Origin: an uncultured Rikenella sp.
GTDB lineage: Bacteria > Bacteroidota > Bacteroidia > Bacteroidales > Rikenellaceae
Direction: 5' to 3'
Assembly (NCBI GenBank): GCA_910577885.1
Contig: CAJTNK010000036.1
Span: forward strand, 1 to 17,655
DNA: 17,655 bases
Below the pieces are notes generated by a model. It saw only the letters and a list, made by a program, of their open reading frames with translations, made no database searches and was not told the origin of the DNA. The translations under genes were made by a program, and so were the position numbers. Positions 7,180-14,016 of the stretch are shown here, one piece after another. Each line of letters starts with the position of its first letter. The first letter of the stretch is position 1.

Positions 7180-7209
7180 CAAAGATAGTGCTTTGGGGTT
7201 GATTATCAA
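7180..7209 (-). promoter_or_regulatory. Bacteroidota-type promoter of the ribosomal operon
   Basis: On the minus strand TTG (7207-7209) is followed by exactly 19 bases and then TATCTTTG (7180-7187), a full match to the Bacteroidota consensus TTG-N19-TAnnTTTG used by the primary sigma factor. Transcription should begin near 7172-7176, giving a leader of about 100 bases before the rplC ATG at 7071. The leader has short inverted pairs (CTCG with CGAG, GGC with GCC) but no strong hairpin. It ends in an A-rich stretch without a usable Shine-Dalgarno site at normal spacing. Between this promoter and the R1 repeat (7210-7312) I see nothing else. Confidence 0.85.
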
Positions 7210-7312
7210 AATTTTCAGCACACTTTTTCACCCCCCGACCCCTCATTCCCAGGCACTAACAACCAACCACCCCCGACCACCCTCTCTGCCACAAAAATTC
7301 TTATTTGAATAG

Positions 7313-7735
7313 CCGTTCCTTGGTGACGAGCTGGAACCGTACCTTTTCTTCAGTTTCCTCGCATTACTTCGGTATAATGTGTAAACAGTTTTTTTAGCGA
7401 CGGGAGGGTACTGTACCTTTTCTGAAGAAAAGGTACCCAAAAGACTTCCGAGCGCATCCCGCTGGGATGCTTTGGCCGTGTCAGCCTGGTGCTTTGGGTG
7501 GGGATTCTTTTTGGGCGCGCTTTTCTGCGAGCTAAAACTCATAGCGCGCCTAAAAGAACCCCACCCAAAATCCTGAGGATTGCGGAGCCTAAGGCGTAGC
7601 GTATGCTGTCTCAAAAGTTTTTGGTGCCGCTTTTTCCAAAAAGCGGCAGTCCCGGCTCGTAGCCAATGACGGTTTGCCAATTGCTGAAAGAAAAACGAGG
7701 AAAGCGAAGTTAAAAAAGAACTGTTCTATCCGGTT
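7313..7735. repeat. Palindromic repeat element R1
   Basis: About 420 bp without a credible gene. From left to right: a left arm (7313-7412) with TTACTTCGGTATAAT and GGAGGGTACTGTACC; an 11-2-11 hairpin (7413-7436, GTACCTTTTCT/AGAAAAGGTAC around GA); half A (7439-7492) with its own hairpin GCATCCC-GCT-GGGATGC; a central palindrome (TTTGGGTGGGG at about 7493-7503 with CCCCACCCAAA at 7559-7569, and GGCGCGC/GCGCGCC) around TGCGAGCTAAAACTCA; half B (7570-7622) with small hairpins AATCC-TGA-GGATT and GCC-TAA-GGC; an 11-2-11 hairpin (7625-7648, TGCCGCTTTTT/AAAAAGCGGCA); and a right arm (7649-7735). The right arm, reverse complemented, resembles the left arm, so the whole is one large imperfect palindrome. 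Open frames through it are by-products. Confidence 0.85.
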
Positions 7736-7802
7736 TCAAAGACAGGTGTTAAAAAAGTATGATTTTTGCAGAGGGAGGGGGGTGAGTAGATCTATTTAGC
7801 TT

Positions 7803-9155
7803 ATGTGGCCCCCTTTTCCAGCGATTGAGAGTCTGTTCGAAGCCGACACGATTCGGATAGGCGCCGAGCCAACGCTCGCCAAGCCGCTCTATCGGATCGT
7901 GCAAGCCGATCAGGAGCGATTTTTCTGGGTCGTCGAAGACCTTTGGCAGTGGCTCGCCGCCCACGGTCTCAGCCCTCTGTGGAGCCACGCGATCACCTTT
8001 CTGACCCTCTGCCTGGGTTTGGCGGCGGCGGTTTGGGTGGTTGATTTCGTGATTCTGCACGTCGTCGCCGGTTTCGTCAAACAACGCGCGCTGCATAGCC
8101 GAAAACCGATCTACGCGATACTCTATCAACGGAAATTCTTCGACCGGCTGTTATACCTGATCCCTCCGGGAGTCATTCTGTTCGGGGTCGACCTCTTTTT
8201 CCAAGGCTTCGCTCCGGCCTTGGTGCTGGTGGCTCGCGTGGTTACGGAATGCGTTCTCATTTTCACCTCCCTGTTGGTCTGCTTTTCGCTCCTCGACGCC
8301 CTGAACGACCTCTACCAGCGGTCGCCCGAAGCGCAACGCAGGTCGATCAAAGGTTACATTCAGATCGGGAAAATTCTCTTGGCATTCATCGCCGGGATTC
8401 TGATCGTGGCGGACATTCTACAGAAGAACCCGACCAGCCTGCTGGTCGGGTTGGGAGCCGCCGCAGCGGTTCTTTCGCTGGTGTTCCGCGACACGCTCCT
8501 GGGGTTCGTCGCCTCCATCCAGCTCTCGGCACAAGACATGGTACGCCCGGGCGACTGGATCGAGATGCCGGGCAAACAGGCCGACGGATTGGTACTCGAC
8601 ATCAACCTCAATTCGGTGAAGGTTCAGAATTGGGACAACACGATTACGATGATTCCGATCTACTCGCTGGTCTCGGAGTCGTTCATCAACTGGCGGGGGA
8701 TGGAGACGAGCGGCGGACGACGTTTTACGAGTCGTTTTTGGCTGGACGTCGACTCCGTGTCTCCGGCCGACGAGGCTTTGCTTCGTCGGCTCGCCTCCGA
8801 TCCGGCCACCGCCTCGGAAGCGAAAGCGACCATCGAACTGGCCCGGTCGACCAGTCCGCAACACTTGACCAATCTGGCCTTGTTCCGTGCGCACATGGAA
8901 GTTTGGCTCTTCCGCAATCCGACATTGAATCCCCGGTTGCTGACCTTTGCGCGGTACCTCTCCGAGACGACCGACCATGGGATCGGTTTCGAGATCTACG
9001 CCTTCACGAAAAACACGGAGAATGAATACGTTTTCGACACGGTGAAGCGTTCGGTGACCGAACACGTGATCGGTTGTCTTCCGCTGTTCGGGCTGCGTCT
9101 GTTCCAACGCCCGACGGGCCAGAACGTCACCACCGCGCTCCGCGAGCCGAAGTAA
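7803..9155 (+). CDS. Mechanosensitive ion channel, YbdG type
   Basis: Inner-membrane channel that opens under membrane tension and protects against osmotic downshock. The product is 450 residues. Probable membrane segments lie near 61-82, 116-138, 142-164, 187-206 and 210-228; the last is the pore helix (TSLLVGLGAAAAVLSLVFRD). The beta domain follows: LLGFVASIQLSAQDMVRPGD (232-251), DWIEMPGKQADG, then VKVQNWDNTITMIPIYSLVS (272-291) and FINWRGMETSGGRR. These blocks match the E. coli YbdG (miniconductance) branch rather than short MscS. It stands alone on the plus strand, diverging from rplC. No consensus Bacteroidota promoter is evident upstream; its 5' region abuts R1, so the repeat could affect its expression. 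Confidence 0.92.
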   Translation: MWPPFPAIESLFEADTIRIGAEPTLAKPLYRIVQADQERFFWVVEDLWQWLAAHGLSPLWSHAITFLTLCLGLAAAVWVVDFVILHVVAGFVKQRALHSRKPIYAILYQRKFFDRLLYLIPPGVILFGVDLFFQGFAPALVLVARVVTECVLIFTSLLVCFSLLDALNDLYQRSPEAQRRSIKGYIQIGKILLAFIAGILIVADILQKNPTSLLVGLGAAAAVLSLVFRDTLLGFVASIQLSAQDMVRPGDWIEMPGKQADGLVLDINLNSVKVQNWDNTITMIPIYSLVSESFINWRGMETSGGRRFTSRFWLDVDSVSPADEALLRRLASDPATASEAKATIELARSTSPQHLTNLALFRAHMEVWLFRNPTLNPRLLTFARYLSETTDHGIGFEIYAFTKNTENEYVFDTVKRSVTEHVIGCLPLFGLRLFQRPTGQNVTTALREPK

Positions 9156-9287
9156 TTCACCCTCGATCTTTTCGGTTCATCCGTGCTTTTGGGGGTTCGC
9201 CCGCGGCGGCCCACCCGACAGAGAAAGTTCGGGGCCGAGCTACTTGGCCGAGTCAAAACCAATCTTCGCGTGCCGAGCGTCCTCTCC

Positions 9288-9490
9288 CTATTCCTGGAGG
9301 CAACGCAACGGAAAACCGTAGGCACGGTTATCGATGCCTTGTGGGCTGATCCCGCCGTTGCTGAGGCCCAAGCGGTAGGCAATGTCTTCTGACACGAACG
9401 AAGACCAGCTGTAGCCGTGGCTGCCGACACCACGCATTGCACCGTATCCTCGTGTGCTATTAGCGTCGCGGTAGCCCGGGGCCGGGGCCG
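9288..9490 (-). pseudogene. C-terminal remnant of a FISUMP/DUF1566-like surface protein
   Basis: On the minus strand this stretch encodes about 65 residues: GYRDANSTRGYGAMRGVGSH, then GYSWSSFVSEDIAYRL, GLSNGGISPQG and IDNRAYGFPLRCLQE followed by a stop. This is the usual end of Bacteroidota surface or secreted proteins with the Fibrobacter-succinogenes-major-paralogous (DUF1566-like) domain, where GYR, YWSSS and NRANGFxVRCVQE recur. The rest of the domain and any signal peptide are missing. Upstream (9491-9587) the frame stays open but becomes a Pro/Arg/Ala-rich sequence unlike the family, and I see no real start. Bases GAAAACCGTAGG occur both inside the remnant (about 9311) and upstream (about 9553), perhaps marking a recombination junction. 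The rest of 9156-9620 shows no other feature. Confidence 0.65.
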
Positions 9491-9620
9491 GGCGAATCGA
9501 CGCTGCCAGCGAGAGCAAAGCGGGCTTGCACGCTTTGCCGAGCGGCGAGGAGAAAACCGTAGGTAAACTTCGTTTCGCATGGGCCATCCGGCAAAAAGCT
9601 CAGCCCGCGCGAGGCCTAAA

Positions 9621-10283
9621 CTACCCCACACTCACCAACCGACCGTCCCGCAACGTGATCCGACGGTCCGACATCGAGGCCAAGTCGTTGTCGTGGGTCA
9701 CGATCACGAACGTATAACCGAAGCGATCGCGGAGGTCGAAAAACAACCGATGCAGCTCCTCCCGGTTCACGCTGTCCAGATTCCCCGAAGGTTCGTCGGC
9801 AAAGACCACCGCCGGGTCGTTCATCAACGCCCGGGCCACCGCCACCCGTTGCTGTTCACCGCCCGAGAGTTCGGCCGGTTTGTGAGTCGCCCGATGCCCC
9901 ACCCCGAGCAGTTCCAGAAGCTCCGCCGCCCGCCGTTCCGCCTCGGCACGCGAACGGCGGCCGATCAACGCCGGTATCATCACGTTTTCCGCCGCCGTGA
10001 ACTCCGGCAGCAGGTGGTGGAACTGGAAGACGAACCCGATCCGTTCGTTCCGGAGCCGGACGAGTTCCGCTCCCCGCAACGTGTCGACCCGCCGGCCGTC
10101 CACTTCAACCGTCCCTGCGTCGGGTTTCGAGAGTGTGCCGAGAATCTGCAACAGTGTCGTCTTCCCGGCTCCGCTCGGACCCACGACGGCCACCACCTCG
10201 CCCCGCGCAATGTCGAGGTCGATGCCCCGGAGCACCTCCAACGTGCCGAATTTCTTATGTATGTCCCTGCATCGTATCATCAT
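9621..10283 (-). CDS. lolD: LolD-type ABC transporter ATPase (lipoprotein release)
   Basis: Cytoplasmic ATPase that drives LolC/LolE-type membrane partners to extract lipoproteins from the inner membrane for transfer to LolA. With the start at 10283 the product is 220 residues: Walker A GPSGAGKT (35-42), Q-loop in FVFQFHHLLPEFTAAENV (84-101; FHHLLPEFTA is characteristic of LolD), signature LSGGEQQRVA (139-148), Walker B VVFADEPSGNLD (159-170) and switch histidine H197. The frame is open nine codons further up, but MMIRCRDIHKKFG is the natural N-terminus. A promoter box TATATTTG ends eight bases before this ATG and would fall across the longer start. No LolC/E gene is adjacent, so the permease is elsewhere. 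Related MacB-type ATPases are the alternative. Confidence 0.88.
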   Translation of the reverse strand: MMIRCRDIHKKFGTLEVLRGIDLDIARGEVVAVVGPSGAGKTTLLQILGTLSKPDAGTVEVDGRRVDTLRGAELVRLRNERIGFVFQFHHLLPEFTAAENVMIPALIGRRSRAEAERRAAELLELLGVGHRATHKPAELSGGEQQRVAVARALMNDPAVVFADEPSGNLDSVNREELHRLFFDLRDRFGYTFVIVTHDNDLASMSDRRITLRDGRLVSVG

Positions 10284-10290
10284 AGCGAAG

Positions 10291-10298
10291 CAAATATA
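10291..10298 (-). promoter_or_regulatory. Probable -7 box of the lolD promoter
   Basis: TATATTTG on the minus strand fits the Bacteroidota -7 consensus TAnnTTTG. No TTG is found 19-21 bases upstream, so the -33 element is weak or absent. The box ends only eight bases before the chosen lolD ATG, which would give a very short or leaderless mRNA. The terminator hairpin for secDF lies 17 bases upstream and covers the -33 region. Confidence 0.5.
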
Positions 10299-10314
10299 AG
10301 AATAAAACACGAGA

Positions 10315-10360
10315 GGGGGCTGTTCCCTCCCCGGTCCTACCCGAGCAGAAAACAGCCCCC
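10315..10360 (-). terminator. Hairpin terminator between secDF and lolD
   Basis: GGGGGCTGTT (10315-10324) and AACAGCCCCC (10351-10360) form a perfect 10-bp stem with a 26-base loop, 46 bases past the secDF stop. In the minus direction the stem is followed by TCTCGTGTTTTATT, a weak T-rich tail. It probably ends or attenuates secDF transcription before lolD; some read-through is possible because the T-run is not continuous. Confidence 0.6.
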
Positions 10361-10405
10361 GTACGTCTCTCCGCAGGAGGCCACACGCCCCCCTAAGTAT
10401 ACGGA

Positions 10406-13400
10406 TTATTCAGCCGTCGCCTGCGACGATTTGAGTTTCCCCGCCTTTTTGTCCTTGCGCGCCATCATGTCGAAAGCCACCGGTGTAGCGATGAACACCG
10501 ACGAATAAGTCCCGACAATGACCCCGAACATCAAAGCGAACACGAACCCGCGGATAACCTCTCCCCCGAAGATGAAGATAGCCAGCAACACCACGAAAGT
10601 CGATCCCGAAGTATTAATGGTCCGGGCCAAGGTGCTGTTAATCGCATGGTTGATATTCTCCCTCCGCGAGCGCCGCGGGAAGAGGTGCATGTTTTCACGA
10701 ATGCGGTCGAAGATCACCACCTTGTCGTTGATCGAGTAACCGATGATGGTCAGAATGGCCGCGATGAACGACTGGTCGACCGTCAGGTTGAACGGCAGCA
10801 AGCCGTACAAGAGCGAGAAGATCCCGATCGTGAGCAACGCATCGTGGAACAAGGAGATGACCCCTCCCATCCCGTACTGCCAGTTTTTGAACCGGATGGC
10901 GATGTAGATCCCGATGGCGATGAGCGAGAAGATCACCGCAATGAACGAGTTGACTTTGATATCATGTGCAATACTCGGCCCGACCTTTTCCGTACTGATG
11001 ATCCCGTACGGATTGGTCACCGTGGTGGTAAACTCGTCGAACGAGATATTCTGTGCATACAACGGCTTGAGCACGTCATAAAGCATATGGTTGATCTCCT
11101 CCGTCACCCCGTCCGTTTCGTCCGCATACTTATATTGCGTGACGATCCTCATCTGCATCTGGTCCTTATTCCCATACTGTTTCACCTCCATTCCGTCGGT
11201 GAATACGTTGTCGAGCGCCTCGCGCACCTCATTGGCCGTCACCGGCTTGTCGAACCGCACGACGTAAGCCCGACCGCCCGAGAAGTCGACCCCGTAGCTG
11301 AGCCCCTTGGTGGCCAGCGAGATCACCATCACCACCATCGCCACCCCCGAAATGATATACGACACCTTGCGCACTTTCAGGAAGTCGATATGGGTATGAG
11401 CCATGAAATACTCGGTCATTCTGTTCCAGAATCGGATGTTGCGCCCCTTGTCGAGCATCGCCACGAAGATGATCCGCGTAATGAAGATCGCGCAGAAGAG
11501 CGAAGTCAGAATCCCGATAATCAAAGTGGTCGCAAAGCCCTGCACCGGCCCGGTTCCGAAGATGAAGAGGACGATCCCGGTAATCAACGTGGTGACCTGT
11601 CCGTCTATAATGGCCGAGTAAGCGTTCTTGAAACCGTCCGTGATCGACAGGCTGAGTCCCTTCCCGGCGTGCAGTTCCTCCTTGATACGTTCGTAGATAA
11701 TCACATTGGCATCGACCGCCATCCCCATCGTGAGGACGATCCCGGCAATCCCCGGCAGCGTCAGCACCGCGCCGAAGCTCACCAGCACCCCGAAGAGGAA
11801 GAACAGGTTGGCCACCAGCGCAATATTGGCGACAAACCCGGCCGTGTTGTAGAAGAAGAGCATGTAGACCAGCACCAGCACGAAAGCCAGCACGAACGAG
11901 GTCATCCCCGCATTGATGGACTCCTGTCCGAGCGACGGCCCGACCACCGCCTCCTGTACGATCTGCGCCGGAGCCGGCAACCGTCCCGACTGCAAGATAT
12001 TGGCCAAGTCCCTGGCCTCGGCAATGGTAAAGTCACCGGTAATCTGCGAGTTGCCGCCGGTGATTTCGCCGTTCACCCGCGGACACGAGTAGACATACCC
12101 GTCCAGCACCACGGCAATGAACTTCCCGACATTATCCGCCGTGAGTCTCGCCCAAGTTCTTGCCCCGGCAGCGTTCATGCTCATCGAGACTTCGGCCGCC
12201 GACCCGGTCTGCCCGTACTGCCCCACGGCATCCGTAATCACGCTCCCGTCCAGCGCCGGACGCCCGTCGCTGCTCCCCTTGATGGCATAGAGTTCGTAGA
12301 CCGTCGGCGCCCCTTTGATCCCCTTGACGCCCCACATGAAGCGCACGTCCCGCGGGAACAAACTCCGCACCTGCGGCATATTGAGGTAGGTATTGACTTT
12401 CGCCGTGTCGTACGACTGGGCCATCCCGATCACCCCTCCGTCCTGGAACGGCTGGAAGAAGCTGAAGAGCGACGTCGCCGCCGGATGTCCCGCCTCAGTC
12501 GCCACAGCATCCGCCGCCGTCCCGTCCAGCTGTTGTGCCGCCCCGAGCGCCGCCAGAATATCGGTCGAATCCACCGCCGCATCCGCCGTCGAAGTATTCG
12601 CACCAGTAGTCGTCGAGCCAGTAGTAGAGGTGGAATCCGCCGCAACCGCCGTCGTCGCCGCCAGGTGCTTCGCTACCTCCTCATTGGCCTGCATCAACAT
12701 CGGCCACAGCTCCTTGGCCGTATACGTGGTCCAGAATTCCAAGCTGGCCGTCCCCTGCAAGAGTTTCCGGACGCGTTCCGGATCCTTGATCCCCGGCAGT
12801 TCGACCAGGATCCGCCCCGTATTCCCGATCCGCTGAATATTGGGCTGAATCACCCCGAAACGGTCGATACGGGTCGAAAGCACGTTGAACGAATTCGCAA
12901 TCGCCGCATCGCACGACTCCCGCAGCACCTTGATTACCTGTTCATTGGTCGACTCCGACTTGATCTTGTCCCGCAGCTCGTAAGTCCCGAAAATCGCAGC
13001 CAAACGCCCCTCCGGAGCCACCCGCCGATAAGCCTCGGCAAACAACGTAATAAAGTCGTCCGTACTATTGCTCATGGCCTTCTTGGCCTCAGCCATCGCC
13101 TGCAGGAAAGCCGGATCGGTGCTATGGTTCGAAAGCGCCTTGAGCACGTCTTCGACGGCGATCTCCAACGTAATGTTCATCCCCCCCTGCAAGTCCAACC
13201 CGAGGTTGATCTCCTTCTCCAGACACTCGGCATAGGTATACTTCACCAACCCGAGGTTGTACACCACCTGCGACTTCATCGAGTCGAGGTAAGCCTGCTC
13301 TACGGCCGAATTTCCGCCCGCCGCTTCCTCGGCATCGCTCCGCACACTGTGCGTCACGAACGAAAACGACAGCTGAAACGCGCAGGCAATGGCCAACATG

Positions 13401-13435
13401 ATGGCCAAAAACTTGAGTGCGCCTTTATTCTGCAT
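10406..13435 (-). CDS. secDF: Fused protein-export subunit SecDF
   Basis: Inner-membrane protein that uses the proton gradient to pull exported proteins out of SecYEG. It is a fusion of SecD and SecF (1009 residues), as is usual in Bacteroidota. N-terminal membrane helix about 7-27; SecD motif LGLDLQGG (78-85); periplasmic P1 region with NVLSTRIDRFGV (184-195); SecD membrane helices about 512-660 with GMAVDANVIIYERIKEE (571-587). The SecF half starts near 686, with YGVDFSGG (714-721), and carries GYSINDKVVIFDRIREN (899-915), including the membrane aspartates linked to proton transfer. Residues about 256-320 form an Ala/Thr/Ser-rich low-complexity insert in the periplasmic part. The A-rich leader and the ATG at 13435 support the start. 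It is followed by a terminator hairpin and lolD. Confidence 0.97.
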   Translation of the reverse strand: MQNKGALKFLAIMLAIACAFQLSFSFVTHSVRSDAEEAAGGNSAVEQAYLDSMKSQVVYNLGLVKYTYAECLEKEINLGLDLQGGMNITLEIAVEDVLKALSNHSTDPAFLQAMAEAKKAMSNSTDDFITLFAEAYRRVAPEGRLAAIFGTYELRDKIKSESTNEQVIKVLRESCDAAIANSFNVLSTRIDRFGVIQPNIQRIGNTGRILVELPGIKDPERVRKLLQGTASLEFWTTYTAKELWPMLMQANEEVAKHLAATTAVAADSTSTTGSTTTGANTSTADAAVDSTDILAALGAAQQLDGTAADAVATEAGHPAATSLFSFFQPFQDGGVIGMAQSYDTAKVNTYLNMPQVRSLFPRDVRFMWGVKGIKGAPTVYELYAIKGSSDGRPALDGSVITDAVGQYGQTGSAAEVSMSMNAAGARTWARLTADNVGKFIAVVLDGYVYSCPRVNGEITGGNSQITGDFTIAEARDLANILQSGRLPAPAQIVQEAVVGPSLGQESINAGMTSFVLAFVLVLVYMLFFYNTAGFVANIALVANLFFLFGVLVSFGAVLTLPGIAGIVLTMGMAVDANVIIYERIKEELHAGKGLSLSITDGFKNAYSAIIDGQVTTLITGIVLFIFGTGPVQGFATTLIIGILTSLFCAIFITRIIFVAMLDKGRNIRFWNRMTEYFMAHTHIDFLKVRKVSYIISGVAMVVMVISLATKGLSYGVDFSGGRAYVVRFDKPVTANEVREALDNVFTDGMEVKQYGNKDQMQMRIVTQYKYADETDGVTEEINHMLYDVLKPLYAQNISFDEFTTTVTNPYGIISTEKVGPSIAHDIKVNSFIAVIFSLIAIGIYIAIRFKNWQYGMGGVISLFHDALLTIGIFSLLYGLLPFNLTVDQSFIAAILTIIGYSINDKVVIFDRIRENMHLFPRRSRRENINHAINSTLARTINTSGSTFVVLLAIFIFGGEVIRGFVFALMFGVIVGTYSSVFIATPVAFDMMARKDKKAGKLKSSQATAE

Positions 13436-13504
13436 GAATTCTAAAGGTTTTTTATTTTTTTATTTTTTCTGTTACTCCAACAACGATACATCCCCCTGAA
13501 ATCG

Positions 13505-13512
13505 CAAAGATA
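13505..13512 (-). promoter_or_regulatory. Probable -7 box of the secDF promoter
   Basis: TATCTTTG on the minus strand matches the Bacteroidota -7 consensus and is identical to the box of the rplC promoter. A TTG at the expected -33 position is missing (the bases there are ATA). The predicted leader is about 65 bases and ends in a long A-rich run before the secDF ATG. The R2 repeat begins about 50 bases upstream. Confidence 0.55.
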
Positions 13513-13562
13513 TACTTTTTCCTCGAATTCCTATACTCTACTATACCATAAGAAATTATTCA

Positions 13563-13980
13563 TTGGCTACCGGAGGGTACTGTACCTTTTACCGCCGCTT
13601 TACTCGTGTTACTTCGGTATAATATGCAATCGGTTTTTAGCGACCGGAGGGTACTGTCCCTTTCTTGAAAGAAAGGGACCCAAAGAACTTTCAGATAGCA
13701 TACGCTACGCCTTAGGCTCCGCAATCCTCAGGGTTATGGGTGGGGTTCTTTTAGGCGCGCTTCATGCGAGCTAAAACTCAGGCGCGCCTAAAAAGAATCC
13801 CCACCCAAACACCGGGCTGACACGGCCAAAGCATCCCAACGGGATGCGTTCGGAAGTCTTTTTGGTTCTTTTTCTTCAGAAAAAGAACAGTTCCATACAG
13901 TAGCCAAACACGGTTCGCAAACTACACGGAAGCAAAACGAGCATAGCGAAGTTGAAAGGAGAACAGTTCTATCCGGTTAC
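13563..13980. repeat. Palindromic repeat element R2, core halves swapped relative to R1
   Basis: Same architecture as R1, about 418 bp. Left arm 13563-13655 with GGCTACCGGAGGGTACTGTA and TTACTTCGGTATAATATGC. Left 11-2-11 hairpin 13656-13679 (GTCCCTTTCTT/AAGAAAGGGAC around GA). Half B comes next (13683-13737, AGCATACGCTACGCC and CTTAGGCTCCGCAATCCTCA). Then the central palindrome (GGGTGGGG at 13738-13745 with CCCCACCC, GGCGCGC/GGCGCGCC) around TGCGAGCTAAAACTCA (13765-13780). Half A is on the right (13807-13863). Right hairpin 13865-13888 (GTTCTTTTTCT/AGAAAAAGAAC), right arm to 13980. Outer arms and the 16-base centre have the same orientation as in R1, but halves A and B are reverse complemented and exchanged. 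No gene is visible between secDF and the 14017 stop. Confidence 0.85.
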
Positions 13981-13991
13981 CCAAAGAATAG

Positions 13992-14008
13992 TATCTATAA
14001 TATAGATA
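13992..14008. other. AT-rich perfect palindrome after the 14017 stop
   Basis: TATCTATA (13992-13999) and TATAGATA (14001-14008) pair perfectly around one base, nine bases past the stop of the large exported protein gene (minus strand). The stem is all A/T except one pair and has no proper T-run behind it, so it is at best a weak terminator. Confidence 0.35.
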
Positions 14009-14016
14009 TAGAGTAG

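Noticed and set aside
7364..7378. TATAAT-like box in the R element arm (TTACTTCGGTATAAT)
   Set aside because: It resembles an E. coli -10 box, but the Bacteroidota primary sigma factor uses TAnnTTTG, and there is no matching upstream element. I treat it as part of the repeat.
7439..7622. Possible CRISPR array or tRNA in the R element core
   Set aside because: There are no regularly spaced direct repeats, and the hairpins do not form a cloverleaf with tRNA consensus bases.
7243..7680. 145-residue open frame on the minus strand
   Set aside because: It runs straight through the R1 palindromes, its residues are basic and low in hydrophobic pattern, and it has no family-like block or start context. 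It is a by-product of the repeat.
10646..13444. 932-residue open frame on the plus strand opposite secDF
   Set aside because: It is antisense to the clearly conserved secDF gene. Its His/Arg/Asp-rich composition is what GC-rich codon patterns produce on the opposite strand.
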